A stretch of 64,000 nt of DNA from assembly GCF_009857915.1 (NCBI RefSeq), contig NZ_WWCM01000020.1, positions 1 to 64,000 on the forward strand. Direction: 5' to 3'. The notes below the pieces were generated by a model. That model was given only the letters and a program-made list of their open reading frames with translations. It was not told the origin of the DNA and did not search any database. Made by a program: the position numbers and the translations under genes. Shown one piece after another: positions 52,304-64,000 of this stretch. The stretch is from Duganella qianjiadongensis. GTDB taxonomy: Bacteria > Pseudomonadota > Gammaproteobacteria > Burkholderiales > Burkholderiaceae_D. How positions within the stretch are numbered: the stretch's first letter is position 1; the number at the start of each line of letters is the position of its first letter.

Positions 52304-52602
52304 ATGGCAACCAAGCATGACACCGAAGCGCTTCTGGAGCGGCAGGCACTGAAACCGCCGCCGCTGTATCAGGTAGCGCTGCTGAATGATGACTACACCC
52401 CGATGGAGTTCGTGGTGGCCATCATTCAGGAGTATTTCAATAAAGACCGGGAAACGGCCACGCAAATTATGCTCAGCGTGCACCAGCACGGCAAAGGTGT
52501 GTGTGGCGTATTTTCCAAAGACGTCGCCAGTACCAAAGTGGAGTTTGTTTTAACGCACGCACGCAAGGCAGGCCACCCCCTGCAATGTGTGATGGAGGAA
52601 GT

Positions 52603-52606
<4 letters not shown>
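52304..52606 (+). CDS. clpS: ATP-dependent Clp protease adaptor ClpS
   Basis: A 100-residue cytosolic adaptor that delivers N-degron substrates to Clp[20 protein letters not shown] (about residues 28-45) and the [12 protein letters not shown] and [17 protein letters not shown] segments are conserved. The stop overlaps clpA by 4 bases (ATGA). Confidence 0.96.
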
Positions 52607-54909
<2,303 letters not shown>

Positions 54910-54914
54910 ACAAG

Positions 54915-54942
54915 AATCGGGGCCTGGCCCCGATTTTTTTTT
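54915..54942. terminator. terminator between convergent clpA and prpR
   Basis: AATCGGGGC (54915-54923) pairs with GCCCCGATT (54927-54935), with loop CTG and a T-run to 54942. It follows clpA by a few bases and prevents read-through into prpR from the other side. Confidence 0.93.
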
Positions 54943-54946
54943 GTTC

Positions 54947-56650
<1,704 letters not shown>

Positions 56651-56678
56651 GATTCTATTCTAGAGCAGGTGTTGCGAT

Positions 56679-56726
56679 GTTTCAATGTGAAACGTCATTG
56701 AAACGCAATTGAAACATATATGAAAC
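56679..56726 (+). repeat. PrpR upstream activator array: TGAAAC repeats at 11-bp spacing
   Basis: TGAAAC occurs at 56688, 56699, 56710 and 56721, each exactly 11 bases apart, and the first is the right half of a GTTTCA-ATG-TGAAAC palindrome (56679-56693). Eleven bases is one helical turn, so all four half-sites face the same side of the DNA. They lie 43-90 bases upstream of the sigma-54 promoter and close to the prpR start, as expected for enhancer sites of a PrpR-type activator. Confidence 0.85.
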
Positions 56727-56768
56727 GTTGCAGCTTGCTAAGTGATTGATTTGTATAGGCTGGGAGCA

Positions 56769-56784
56769 TGGCACGCTGCTTGCA
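56769..56784 (+). promoter_or_regulatory. sigma-54 promoter of the prp operon
   Basis: TGGCAC-N5-TTGCA, the full -24/-12 consensus, sits 40 bases before prpB and downstream of the TGAAAC array. Transcription would start near 56796. It is the only near-perfect sigma-54 site I saw in the window. Confidence 0.93.
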
Positions 56785-56823
56785 CTAAGGACAGCACTTA
56801 ACGCAACATTGAAAGGTCACAAC

Positions 56824-57711
56824 ATGAGTCTCTATTCCGCAGGCGCCGCTTTCCGCAAAGCTGTACAGGAAGAATCCCCACTGCAAGTCGTTGGCGCGAT
56901 CAACGCCAACCATGCCTTGCTGGCTAAACGTGCCGGCTTCAAAGCCATCTACCTGTCCGGTGGCGGCGTAGCGGCTGGTTCGCTGGGCCTGCCGGATCTG
57001 GGCATCTCCAGCCTGGATGATGTGCTGACCGACGTGCGCCGGATTACCGACGTGTGCGACCTGCCGCTGCTGGTCGATGTGGATACCGGCTTCGGTGCTT
57101 CCGCCTTCAACGTGGCCCGTACCGTCAAATCGATGATCAAGGCTGGCGCCGGCGCCATGCACATCGAAGATCAGGTGGGCGCCAAGCGCTGCGGCCACCG
57201 CCCAGGTAAAGAGATCGTCACCAAGCAGGAAATGGTTGACCGTATCGCCGCTGCAGTGGATGCCCGCACCGATGAAAACTTCGTCATCATGGCCCGTACC
57301 GATGCGCTGGCCGTCGAAGGTCTGGATGCCGCCATCGAGCGCGCCGTGGCCTGCGTGGAAGCCGGTGCCGACATGATCTTCCCTGAAGCCATGATCGACC
57401 TCGATATGTACAAAAAATTCGCCGCTGCCGTGAAAGTGCCGGTACTGGCCAACATCACCGAATTCGGTGCCACTCCGCTGTTCACCGTCGATGAACTGCG
57501 CGGCGCCGACGTTGGTCTGGTGCTGTACCCGCTGTCGGCCTTCCGCGCCATGAACAAGGCGGCGGAAAACGTCTACACCGCCATCCGCCGCGACGGCACT
57601 CAGCAGAACGTGGTCGACACCATGCAGACCCGCGCCGAGCTGTACGAGCGCATCAACTACCACAGCTTCGAGCAGAAGCTCGACGCCCTGTTCGCCGCCC
57701 AGAAAAAGTAA
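56824..57711 (+). CDS. prpB: 2-methylisocitrate lyase
   Basis: A 295-residue member of the isocitrate lyase/PEP mutase superfamily that cleaves 2-methylisocitrate to pyruvate and succinate. The active-site loop [10 protein letters not shown] (about 120-129) has the catalytic Cys. The metal site lies in [18 protein letters not shown] 56824 with GAAAGG 7 bases upstream is chosen; the in-frame ATG at 56746 overlaps the sigma-54 promoter and cannot be used. It is the first gene of the operon and is followed by prpC. Confidence 0.96.
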   Translation: MSLYSAGAAFRKAVQEESPLQVVGAINANHALLAKRAGFKAIYLSGGGVAAGSLGLPDLGISSLDDVLTDVRRITDVCDLPLLVDVDTGFGASAFNVARTVKSMIKAGAGAMHIEDQVGAKRCGHRPGKEIVTKQEMVDRIAAAVDARTDENFVIMARTDALAVEGLDAAIERAVACVEAGADMIFPEAMIDLDMYKKFAAAVKVPVLANITEFGATPLFTVDELRGADVGLVLYPLSAFRAMNKAAENVYTAIRRDGTQQNVVDTMQTRAELYERINYHSFEQKLDALFAAQKK

Positions 57712-57725
57712 GAGGAGAATCCCAA

Positions 57726-58871
57726 ATGACCGAAGCTACCTTCAAACCAAAAAAATCCGTTGCCCTGTCGGGCGTTGCAGCCGGTAACACGGCACTGTGC
57801 TCCGTCGGCAAGAGCGGCAATGACCTGCACTACCGCGGCTACGACATTCTGGACGTGGCCAACACCTGCGAATTCGAAGAAATCGCCCACCTGCTGGTAC
57901 ATGGCAAACTGCCGACCGCAGCGGAACTGAAAGCCTACAAGGGCAAACTGAAATCGCTGCGCGGCCTGCCAGCCAACCTGAAAGCAGCGCTGGAAGCACT
58001 GCCGGCATCGGCTCACCCGATGGACGTGATGCGCACGGGCGTGTCCGTACTGGGTTGCACGCTGCCGGAAAAAGATGACCACAACACCCCGGGCGCACGC
58101 GACATCGCCGACCGTCTGATGGCGTCGTTCGGCTCGATGCTGCTGTACTGGTACCACTTCAGCACCAACGGCAAGCGCATCGACGTGGAAACCGACGACG
58201 ATTCGATCGGCGGCCACTTCCTGCACCTGCTGCACGGCGAGAAGCCACAGGCATCGTGGGTACGCGCCATGCACACCTCGCTGATCCTGTACGCCGAGCA
58301 CGAATTCAATGCCTCGACCTTCACAAGCCGTGTGATCGCCGGTACCGGATCCGATATGTATTCGTCGATTACCGGCGCGATCGGCGCGCTGCGCGGTCCT
58401 AAGCACGGTGGCGCGAACGAAGTCGCTTTCGAAATCCAGAAGCGCTACGAAAATCCGGACGAAGCAGAAGCCGACATCCGCAACCGCGTGGCCAACAAGG
58501 AAGTGGTGATCGGTTTCGGCCACCCTGTGTACACCATCTCCGACCCGCGTAACGTGGTGATCAAGGACGTGGCACGCCAGCTGTCGGAAGAAGCCGGTTC
58601 GACCAAGATGTACGACATCGCCGAACGTCTGGAAAGCGTGATGTGGGAAGTGAAAAAGATGTTCCCGAATCTGGACTGGTTCTCCGCGGTGTCCTACCAC
58701 ATGATGGGCGTGCCGACTGCCATGTTCACGCCGCTGTTCGTGATCTCGCGTACTTCGGGCTGGGCCGCTCACATCATCGAGCAGCGCATCGACAACAAGA
58801 TCATCCGTCCTAGCGCCAATTATGTTGGCCCTGAAGACCTGCAATTCGTGGCTATCAAGGACCGCAAATAA
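57726..58871 (+). CDS. prpC: 2-methylcitrate synthase
   Basis: A 381-residue citrate-synthase-family enzyme that condenses propionyl-CoA with oxaloacetate. [13 protein letters not shown] (about 262-274) and [19 protein letters not shown] near the C-terminus are conserved, with the catalytic His and Asp. It has GAGGAG 7 bases before the ATG. The stop overlaps acnD by one base (TAATG). Confidence 0.95.
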   Translation: MTEATFKPKKSVALSGVAAGNTALCSVGKSGNDLHYRGYDILDVANTCEFEEIAHLLVHGKLPTAAELKAYKGKLKSLRGLPANLKAALEALPASAHPMDVMRTGVSVLGCTLPEKDDHNTPGARDIADRLMASFGSMLLYWYHFSTNGKRIDVETDDDSIGGHFLHLLHGEKPQASWVRAMHTSLILYAEHEFNASTFTSRVIAGTGSDMYSSITGAIGALRGPKHGGANEVAFEIQKRYENPDEAEADIRNRVANKEVVIGFGHPVYTISDPRNVVIKDVARQLSEEAGSTKMYDIAERLESVMWEVKKMFPNLDWFSAVSYHMMGVPTAMFTPLFVISRTSGWAAHIIEQRIDNKIIRPSANYVGPEDLQFVAIKDRK

Positions 58872-61468
58872 TGAATACCCAATTCCGTAAAAGCCTGCCG
58901 GGTAGCAAGCTCGATTACTTCGACGCGCGTGCCGCAGTCGATGCCATCGCGCCCGGTGCCTATGACAAGCTGCCCTACACCTCGCGTGTGCTGGCAGAGA
59001 ATCTGGTGCGCCGCTGCGATCCAGCCACCCTCAACGCTTCTCTGTCGCAGCTGATCGAGCGCAAGCGCGATCTGGACTTTCCATGGTTCCCAGCCCGCGT
59101 GGTGTGCCACGACATTCTGGGCCAGACCGCACTGGTCGACCTGGCCGGTCTGCGTGACGCCATTGCAGAGCAGGGCGGCAATCCGGCACTGGTCAATCCT
59201 GTGGTGCCTACCCAGCTGGTGGTAGACCATTCGCTGGCCGTGGAGTGCGGCGGTTTCGATCCCGATGCGTTCAACAAGAACCGCGCCATCGAAGACCGTC
59301 GTAACGAAGACCGTTTCGACTTCATCAACTGGACCAAGAAAGCCTTCCAGAACGTCGATGTGATCCCGCCCGGTAATGGCATCCTGCACCAGATTAATCT
59401 GGAGCGCATGTCGCCGGTGATCCAGGTGACGGATAACGTGGCTTACCCTGATACGCTGGTCGGCACCGATTCGCATACCCCTATGGTCGATGCGCTGGGC
59501 GTGATCGCCATCGGCGTGGGCGGTCTGGAAGCCGAGACGGTGATGCTGGGCCGCGCTTCGTGGATGCGTCTGCCGGACATCATCGGCGTGGAACTGAGCG
59601 GCAAGCCGCCAGCTGGTATCACCGCGACCGACATCGTGCTGGCGCTGACCGAATTCCTGCGCAAGGAAAAAGTGGTCTCGGCCTATCTGGAATTCTTCGG
59701 TGCGGGCGCAACTGCGCTGACGCTGGGCGACCGTGCCACCATCGCCAACATGGCACCGGAATTCGGTGCTACCGCCGCGATGTTCTCGATCGACGAGCAG
59801 ACCATCAAATATCTGAAACTGACGGGCCGTGACGACGAGCTGGTGGCACTGGTGGAGCTCTACGCCAAGCACACGGGCCTGTGGTCGGATTCGCTCAAGA
59901 ACGCCGAATACGAGCGCGTACTGAAGTTCGATCTGTCCACCGTGGTGCGCAATATCGCCGGTCCATCCAATCCGCACAAACGTGTGCCGACTTCGGAACT
60001 GGCTGCACGCGGCATTTCCGGTGTGGTGGAAAACGAACCGGGCAAAATGCCGGATGGCGCCGTCATCATCGCTGCGATCACCAGCTGCACCAACACCAAC
60101 AACCCGCGCAACATGATTGCTGCCGGTCTGCTGGCGCGTAATGCCAACAAGGCTGGCCTGCTGCGCAAGCCATGGGTGAAGTCCTCGCTGGCGCCCGGCT
60201 CCAAAGCGGTGACGCTGTATCTGGAAGAAGCCGGCCTGATGCCCGAGCTGGAAAAGCTGGGCTTCGGCGTGGTGGCCTATGCCTGCACCTCGTGCAACGG
60301 CATGTCCGGTGCGCTCGATCCGGTGATCCAGCAGGAAGTGGTGGAGCGCGATCTGTATGCTACCGCTGTGCTGTCCGGTAACCGTAACTTTGACGGCCGT
60401 ATCCACCCTTACGCCAAGCAGGCCTTCCTGGCTTCGCCGCCGCTGGTGGTGGCTTACGCTATTGCCGGTACGATCCGCTTCGATATCGAAAAAGATGTGC
60501 TGGGTACCGATGCCAGCGGCAAGCCGCTGACCTTGAAAGACCTGTGGCCTAGTGACGAAGAGATCGACGCCGTGGTCGCTGCTTCGGTCAAGCCCGAGCA
60601 GTTCCGCAAAGTGTATATCCCGATGTTCGACCGCAGCAATGCGGTAGCCGAGAAGGCCGAGCCGCTGTACGACTGGCGTGCGCAATCGACCTACATCCGC
60701 CGTCCGCCTTACTGGGAAGGCGCGCTGGCAGGCGAGCGTACCCTGAAGGGCATGCGTCCGCTGGCTGTGCTGGGCGATAACATCACCACCGACCACCTGT
60801 CGCCATCGAACGCCATCATGATGGACAGCGCGGCCGGTGAATACCTGCACAAAATGGGCCTGCCGGAAGAGGACTTCAATTCCTACGCTACCCACCGCGG
60901 CGACCACCTGACGGCGCAGCGCGCCACCTTCGCCAACCCGACGCTGAAAAACGAGATGGTGCGCAATGCCGACGGCAGCATCAAGGCCGGTTCGCTGGCC
61001 CGGGTGGAGCCGGAAGGTCAGGTGACCCGCATGTGGGAAGCCATCGAAACCTATATGCAACGCAAGCAGCCGCTGATTGTGGTGGCCGGTGCCGACTACG
61101 GTCAGGGTTCGTCGCGTGACTGGGCGGCCAAAGGCGTGCGTCTGGCCGGCGTGGAAGCGATTGTGGCCGAAGGTTTCGAGCGTATCCACCGCACCAATCT
61201 GGTCGGCATGGGCGTGCTGCCGCTGGAGTTCAAGCCGGGCGTGAACCGTCTGACGCTGGCGCTGGATGGCACGGAAACCTATGACGTGGTGGGCGAGCGC
61301 GCACCGCGTGCCACCCTGACGCTGGTAATCCATCGCAAGAATGGCGAAACCCTGCAAGTACCGGTTACCTGCCGGCTCGATTCGTCGGAAGACGTGTCGA
61401 TCTACGAAGCAGGCGGCGTGCTGCAGCGCTTCGCGCAGGACTTCCTCGCGTCGTCCAAGGCGGCTTGA
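58871..61468 (+). CDS. acnD: 2-methylcitrate dehydratase, Fe/S-dependent (AcnD)
   Basis: An 865-residue aconitase-family enzyme. The [4Fe-4S] ligands lie in ITSCTNTNNPRNM (about 406-418) and YACTSCNGMSGAL (about 470-482). The swivel domain carries GADYGQGSSRDWAAKG (about 741-756). It converts 2-methylcitrate to a 2-methylaconitate isomer in the AcnD/PrpF route that replaces PrpD. The following prpF supports this reading over a general AcnA. Start and prpC stop share one base. Confidence 0.94.
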   Translation: MNTQFRKSLPGSKLDYFDARAAVDAIAPGAYDKLPYTSRVLAENLVRRCDPATLNASLSQLIERKRDLDFPWFPARVVCHDILGQTALVDLAGLRDAIAEQGGNPALVNPVVPTQLVVDHSLAVECGGFDPDAFNKNRAIEDRRNEDRFDFINWTKKAFQNVDVIPPGNGILHQINLERMSPVIQVTDNVAYPDTLVGTDSHTPMVDALGVIAIGVGGLEAETVMLGRASWMRLPDIIGVELSGKPPAGITATDIVLALTEFLRKEKVVSAYLEFFGAGATALTLGDRATIANMAPEFGATAAMFSIDEQTIKYLKLTGRDDELVALVELYAKHTGLWSDSLKNAEYERVLKFDLSTVVRNIAGPSNPHKRVPTSELAARGISGVVENEPGKMPDGAVIIAAITSCTNTNNPRNMIAAGLLARNANKAGLLRKPWVKSSLAPGSKAVTLYLEEAGLMPELEKLGFGVVAYACTSCNGMSGALDPVIQQEVVERDLYATAVLSGNRNFDGRIHPYAKQAFLASPPLVVAYAIAGTIRFDIEKDVLGTDASGKPLTLKDLWPSDEEIDAVVAASVKPEQFRKVYIPMFDRSNAVAEKAEPLYDWRAQSTYIRRPPYWEGALAGERTLKGMRPLAVLGDNITTDHLSPSNAIMMDSAAGEYLHKMGLPEEDFNSYATHRGDHLTAQRATFANPTLKNEMVRNADGSIKAGSLARVEPEGQVTRMWEAIETYMQRKQPLIVVAGADYGQGSSRDWAAKGVRLAGVEAIVAEGFERIHRTNLVGMGVLPLEFKPGVNRLTLALDGTETYDVVGERAPRATLTLVIHRKNGETLQVPVTCRLDSSEDVSIYEAGGVLQRFAQDFLASSKAA

Positions 61469-61470
61469 TC

Positions 61471-62661
61471 ATGGCGCATCTTCCACAGATCAAAGTCCCG
61501 GCGACGTATATCCGCGGCGGTACCAGTAAAGGCGTATTTTTCCGCCTGCAGGACCTGCCGCCAGCGGCCCAGCAGCCGGGCGCCGCACGCGACGCCTTGC
61601 TGCTGCGCGTGATCGGCAGTCCTGACCCATACGGCAAGCAGATCGACGGCATGGGCGGCGCTACTTCGAGCACCAGCAAGACGGTGATTCTGTCTAAAAG
61701 CAGCAAGGCCGATCACGATGTCGACTATCTGTTCGGTCAGGTCGCCATCGATAAAGCCTTCGTCGACTGGAGCGGCAACTGCGGCAATCTGTCGGCAGCT
61801 GTTGGCGCATTCGCCATCAGCGGCGGTCTGGTTGATGCTGCCCGCGTACCGCACAACGGTGTGGCCGTGGTGCGCATCTGGCAGGCCAACATCAGCAAGA
61901 CCATCATCGCCCACGTGCCGATGACCAACGGTGAAGTACAGGAAACCGGTGACTTCGAGCTTGATGGCGTAACCTTCCCGGCCGCCGAAGTGCAGCTCGA
62001 ATTCATGGACCCTGCTGCCGAAGAAGAGGGGGCAGGAGGTTCGATGTTCCCCACCGGCCAGCTGGTGGATGATCTGGAAGTGCCCGGCGTGGGCACCTTC
62101 AAGGCCACCATGATCAACGCCGGCATTCCTACCATCTTCGTGAATGCCGACGCCATCGGCTACACGGGGACGGAACTGCAGGATGCGATCAACGGCGACG
62201 CCAAGGCGCTGGCCATGTTCGAAACCATCCGTGCCCACGGCGCTCTGCGCATGGGCCTGATTTCGGATCTGGGCGAAGCGGCCAAACGCCAGCACACGCC
62301 CAAGATCGCCTTTGTGGCGCCGCCCAAAGATTACGTGTCATCCAGCGGCAAAGCGGTGGCAGCAGGCGACATCGACCTGCTGGTGCGGGCGCTGTCGATG
62401 GGCAAGCTGCACCACGCCATGATGGGTACCGCTGCCGTTGCCATCGGCACGGCTGCGGCCATCCCGGGCACGCTGGTCAGCCTCGCGGCGGGCGGCAAGG
62501 CGCTGCCGGCGGTGCGCTTCGGCCATCCGTCCGGCACCCTGCGCGTGGGGGCGGAAGCCCAGCTCAAGGATGGCGAATGGAGCGTGACCAAGGCGGTGAT
62601 GAGCCGCAGCGCGCGCGTACTGATGGAGGGATGGGTACGCGTGCCTGGTGATACGTTCTAA
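61471..62661 (+). CDS. prpF: 2-methylaconitate cis-trans isomerase PrpF
   Basis: A 396-residue diaminopimelate-epimerase-fold isomerase that acts with AcnD. TYIRGGTSKGVFFRLQDLP (residues 12-30), GGATSSTSKTVILSKS (about 64-79) and VDWSGNCGNLSAAVGAFAI (about 101-119) are conserved. The ATG at 61471 is used rather than an in-frame TTG two codons earlier. It starts 2 bases after the acnD stop. Confidence 0.95.
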   Translation: MAHLPQIKVPATYIRGGTSKGVFFRLQDLPPAAQQPGAARDALLLRVIGSPDPYGKQIDGMGGATSSTSKTVILSKSSKADHDVDYLFGQVAIDKAFVDWSGNCGNLSAAVGAFAISGGLVDAARVPHNGVAVVRIWQANISKTIIAHVPMTNGEVQETGDFELDGVTFPAAEVQLEFMDPAAEEEGAGGSMFPTGQLVDDLEVPGVGTFKATMINAGIPTIFVNADAIGYTGTELQDAINGDAKALAMFETIRAHGALRMGLISDLGEAAKRQHTPKIAFVAPPKDYVSSSGKAVAAGDIDLLVRALSMGKLHHAMMGTAAVAIGTAAAIPGTLVSLAAGGKALPAVRFGHPSGTLRVGAEAQLKDGEWSVTKAVMSRSARVLMEGWVRVPGDTF

Positions 62662-62695
62662 ATAGCTGCAATCTGATACGGAGTATGGAGGAGAC

Positions 62696-64000
62696 ATGAA
62701 TTACGCTGATTTCTATCAGCGCTCTATCGCCACGCCTGAACAATTCTGGCAAGACGAATCTGCGCTGATCCACTGGAACACGCCATGCACGCAAGTGCTC
62801 GATCATTCCAACCCGCCGTTCGCCAAGTGGTTCGTGGGCGGCACCACCAATCTGTGCTACAACGCGGTGGACCGCTGGGCGCTTACCCAGGGCGACAAGG
62901 CGGCGCTGATCGCCATTTCGACCGAAACCAATAGCGAGCGTAGCTACTCGTTCAGGGAGCTGCAGCGCGAAGTCGAGCGCTGCGCCGCCATCATGCAGTC
63001 GCTGGGCGTAGGCCGTGGCGACCGCGTGCTGATCTACATGCCGATGATCGCCGAAGCGGCGTTCGCCATGCTGGCCTGTGCCCGCATCGGCGCCATCCAC
63101 TCGGTGGTGTTCGGCGGCTTTGCCGCCAACTCGCTGGCCAGCCGCATCGATGATGCCAAACCGGTGCTGATCGTGTCCGCCGACGGCGGTTCGCGCAACG
63201 GCAAAGCCATCCCTTACAAACACCTGCTGGACGAAGCCATCAACCTGTCGTCGGCCAAGCCGGCCAAAGTGCTGCTGGTGGACCGCAAGCTGGCGCCTAT
63301 GGAACTGGTGGCGGGGCGCGACGTGGATTATGCGGAACTGCGCGCCGCCCACATGGACGCGCAATTGCCCGTCACATGGATGGAATCGAACGAGCCGTCC
63401 TACATTCTGTACACCTCGGGCACCACCGGCAGACCGAAAGGCGTGCAGCGCGACGTGGGCGGTTATGCCGTGGCGCTGGCCTCGTCGATGAAGTACAACT
63501 TCTGCGGTAACGCTGGCGAAACCTTCTTCGCCACCTCGGACATCGGCTGGGTGGTGGGCCACTCCTACATCGTGTATGGCCCGCTGATCGCCGGCATGGC
63601 CACTATCATGTACGAAGGCATGCCTATCTGCCCTGATCCCGGCATCTGGTGGAGCATCGTCGAGAAGTACAAGGTGACCCGCATGTTCTCGGCGCCCACC
63701 GCGATCCGCGTGCTGCGCAAGCAGCCGCCCGAATATATGCGCAAGTACGACCTGACTTCGTTGCGCGCGCTGTATCTGGCCGGCGAACCGCTGGACGAAA
63801 CCACCTCGCAGTGGATTTACGACGAGCTGCATGTGCCCATCATCGACAACTACTGGCAGACCGAAACGGGCTGGCCCATCCTGTCGATAGCCAAGGGCAT
63901 CGAAGACCTGCCAACCCGGCTGGGCAGCCCCGGCGTGCCGATGTATGGCTACAAGGTCAAACTGCTCAACGAATCGACCGGCGCAGAGTGCGGCGCCAAC
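62696..64000 (+). CDS. prpE: propionyl-CoA synthetase, N-terminal 435 residues (runs off the window)
   Basis: An acyl-CoA synthetase (ANL superfamily) that activates propionate to propionyl-CoA, the feed step for PrpC. The reading frame from ATG 62696, with GGAG 7 bases upstream, is open to the window end. The P-loop is YTSGTTGRPKGVQR (about 238-251); earlier MNYADFYQRSIATPEQFW and FGGFAANSLASRIDDAKP are typical of PrpE. The remaining C-terminal domain with the catalytic lysine is beyond base 64000. Confidence 0.93.
   Translation, partial: MNYADFYQRSIATPEQFWQDESALIHWNTPCTQVLDHSNPPFAKWFVGGTTNLCYNAVDRWALTQGDKAALIAISTETNSERSYSFRELQREVERCAAIMQSLGVGRGDRVLIYMPMIAEAAFAMLACARIGAIHSVVFGGFAANSLASRIDDAKPVLIVSADGGSRNGKAIPYKHLLDEAINLSSAKPAKVLLVDRKLAPMELVAGRDVDYAELRAAHMDAQLPVTWMESNEPSYILYTSGTTGRPKGVQRDVGGYAVALASSMKYNFCGNAGETFFATSDIGWVVGHSYIVYGPLIAGMATIMYEGMPICPDPGIWWSIVEKYKVTRMFSAPTAIRVLRKQPPEYMRKYDLTSLRALYLAGEPLDETTSQWIYDELHVPIIDNYWQTETGWPILSIAKGIEDLPTRLGSPGVPMYGYKVKLLNESTGAECGAN

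Overview
The window looks like a chromosomal segment of a betaproteobacterium, most likely Burkholderiales and perhaps Oxalobacteraceae. That placement is inferred from gene families and neighbourhoods: an XrtB-type exosortase/EpsA-L polysaccharide system, murJ divergent from rpsT, icd-chrA-cspA-clpS-clpA, and a PrpR-controlled prpB-prpC-acnD-prpF-prpE operon. No tRNA, rRNA or CRISPR array was seen.

Region 1 (1-275): the 3' end of an IS256-family insertion sequence has cut an acyltransferase gene, leaving only its 5' end. Region 2 (542-25018): a large exopolysaccharide locus. It holds exosortase B and EpsI, a Wzy-like polymerase, a CapK-like adenylating enzyme, a GT4 glycosyltransferase, and enzymes for UDP-ManNAc (wecB) and UDP-GalNAcA (tviB, tviC). 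It also has a WecG/TagA transferase, a CPBP protease, the envelope export set EpsL-B-D-E-F-G, then galE and two mannose-1-phosphate guanylyltransferase-type genes. A Uup-type ABC-F ATPase interrupts the locus. Two distinct acidic or amino-sugar routes feed one initiating transferase (EpsB), one polymerase and one secretion apparatus. No Wzx flippase lies in the window part of the locus.

Region 3 (25080-31675): a TIGR03790-type secreted protein, a very large ExeM/NucH-like extracellular nuclease paired with a PEP-CTERM protein, then an orphan response regulator overlapping epsA, the LuxR-type regulator of XrtB loci. Region 4 (31796-41224): a compact ten-gene secretion or pilus system mixing type II secretion parts (GspG, GspF, GspE, secretin) with PilM/N/O/P-like assembly proteins and three further pseudopilins. 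Region 5 (41438-46068): an FxDxF-type PEP-CTERM protein with a strong terminator, then a visibly AT-richer, gene-poor stretch with a FemAB/GNAT-like gene, a DUF535 (VirK/YbjX) gene and decayed sequence that includes a 12-G run.

Region 6 (46069-54909) is housekeeping: murJ, rpsT with a structured leader, an RluE-like pseudouridine synthase, icd, chrA, cspA, clpS and clpA. Region 7 (54947-64000) is the 2-methylcitrate cycle. PrpR is divergent from prpBC-acnD-prpF-prpE, and the gap between them holds a near-perfect sigma-54 promoter and four TGAAAC repeats spaced exactly 11 bp apart. prpE runs off the right edge.
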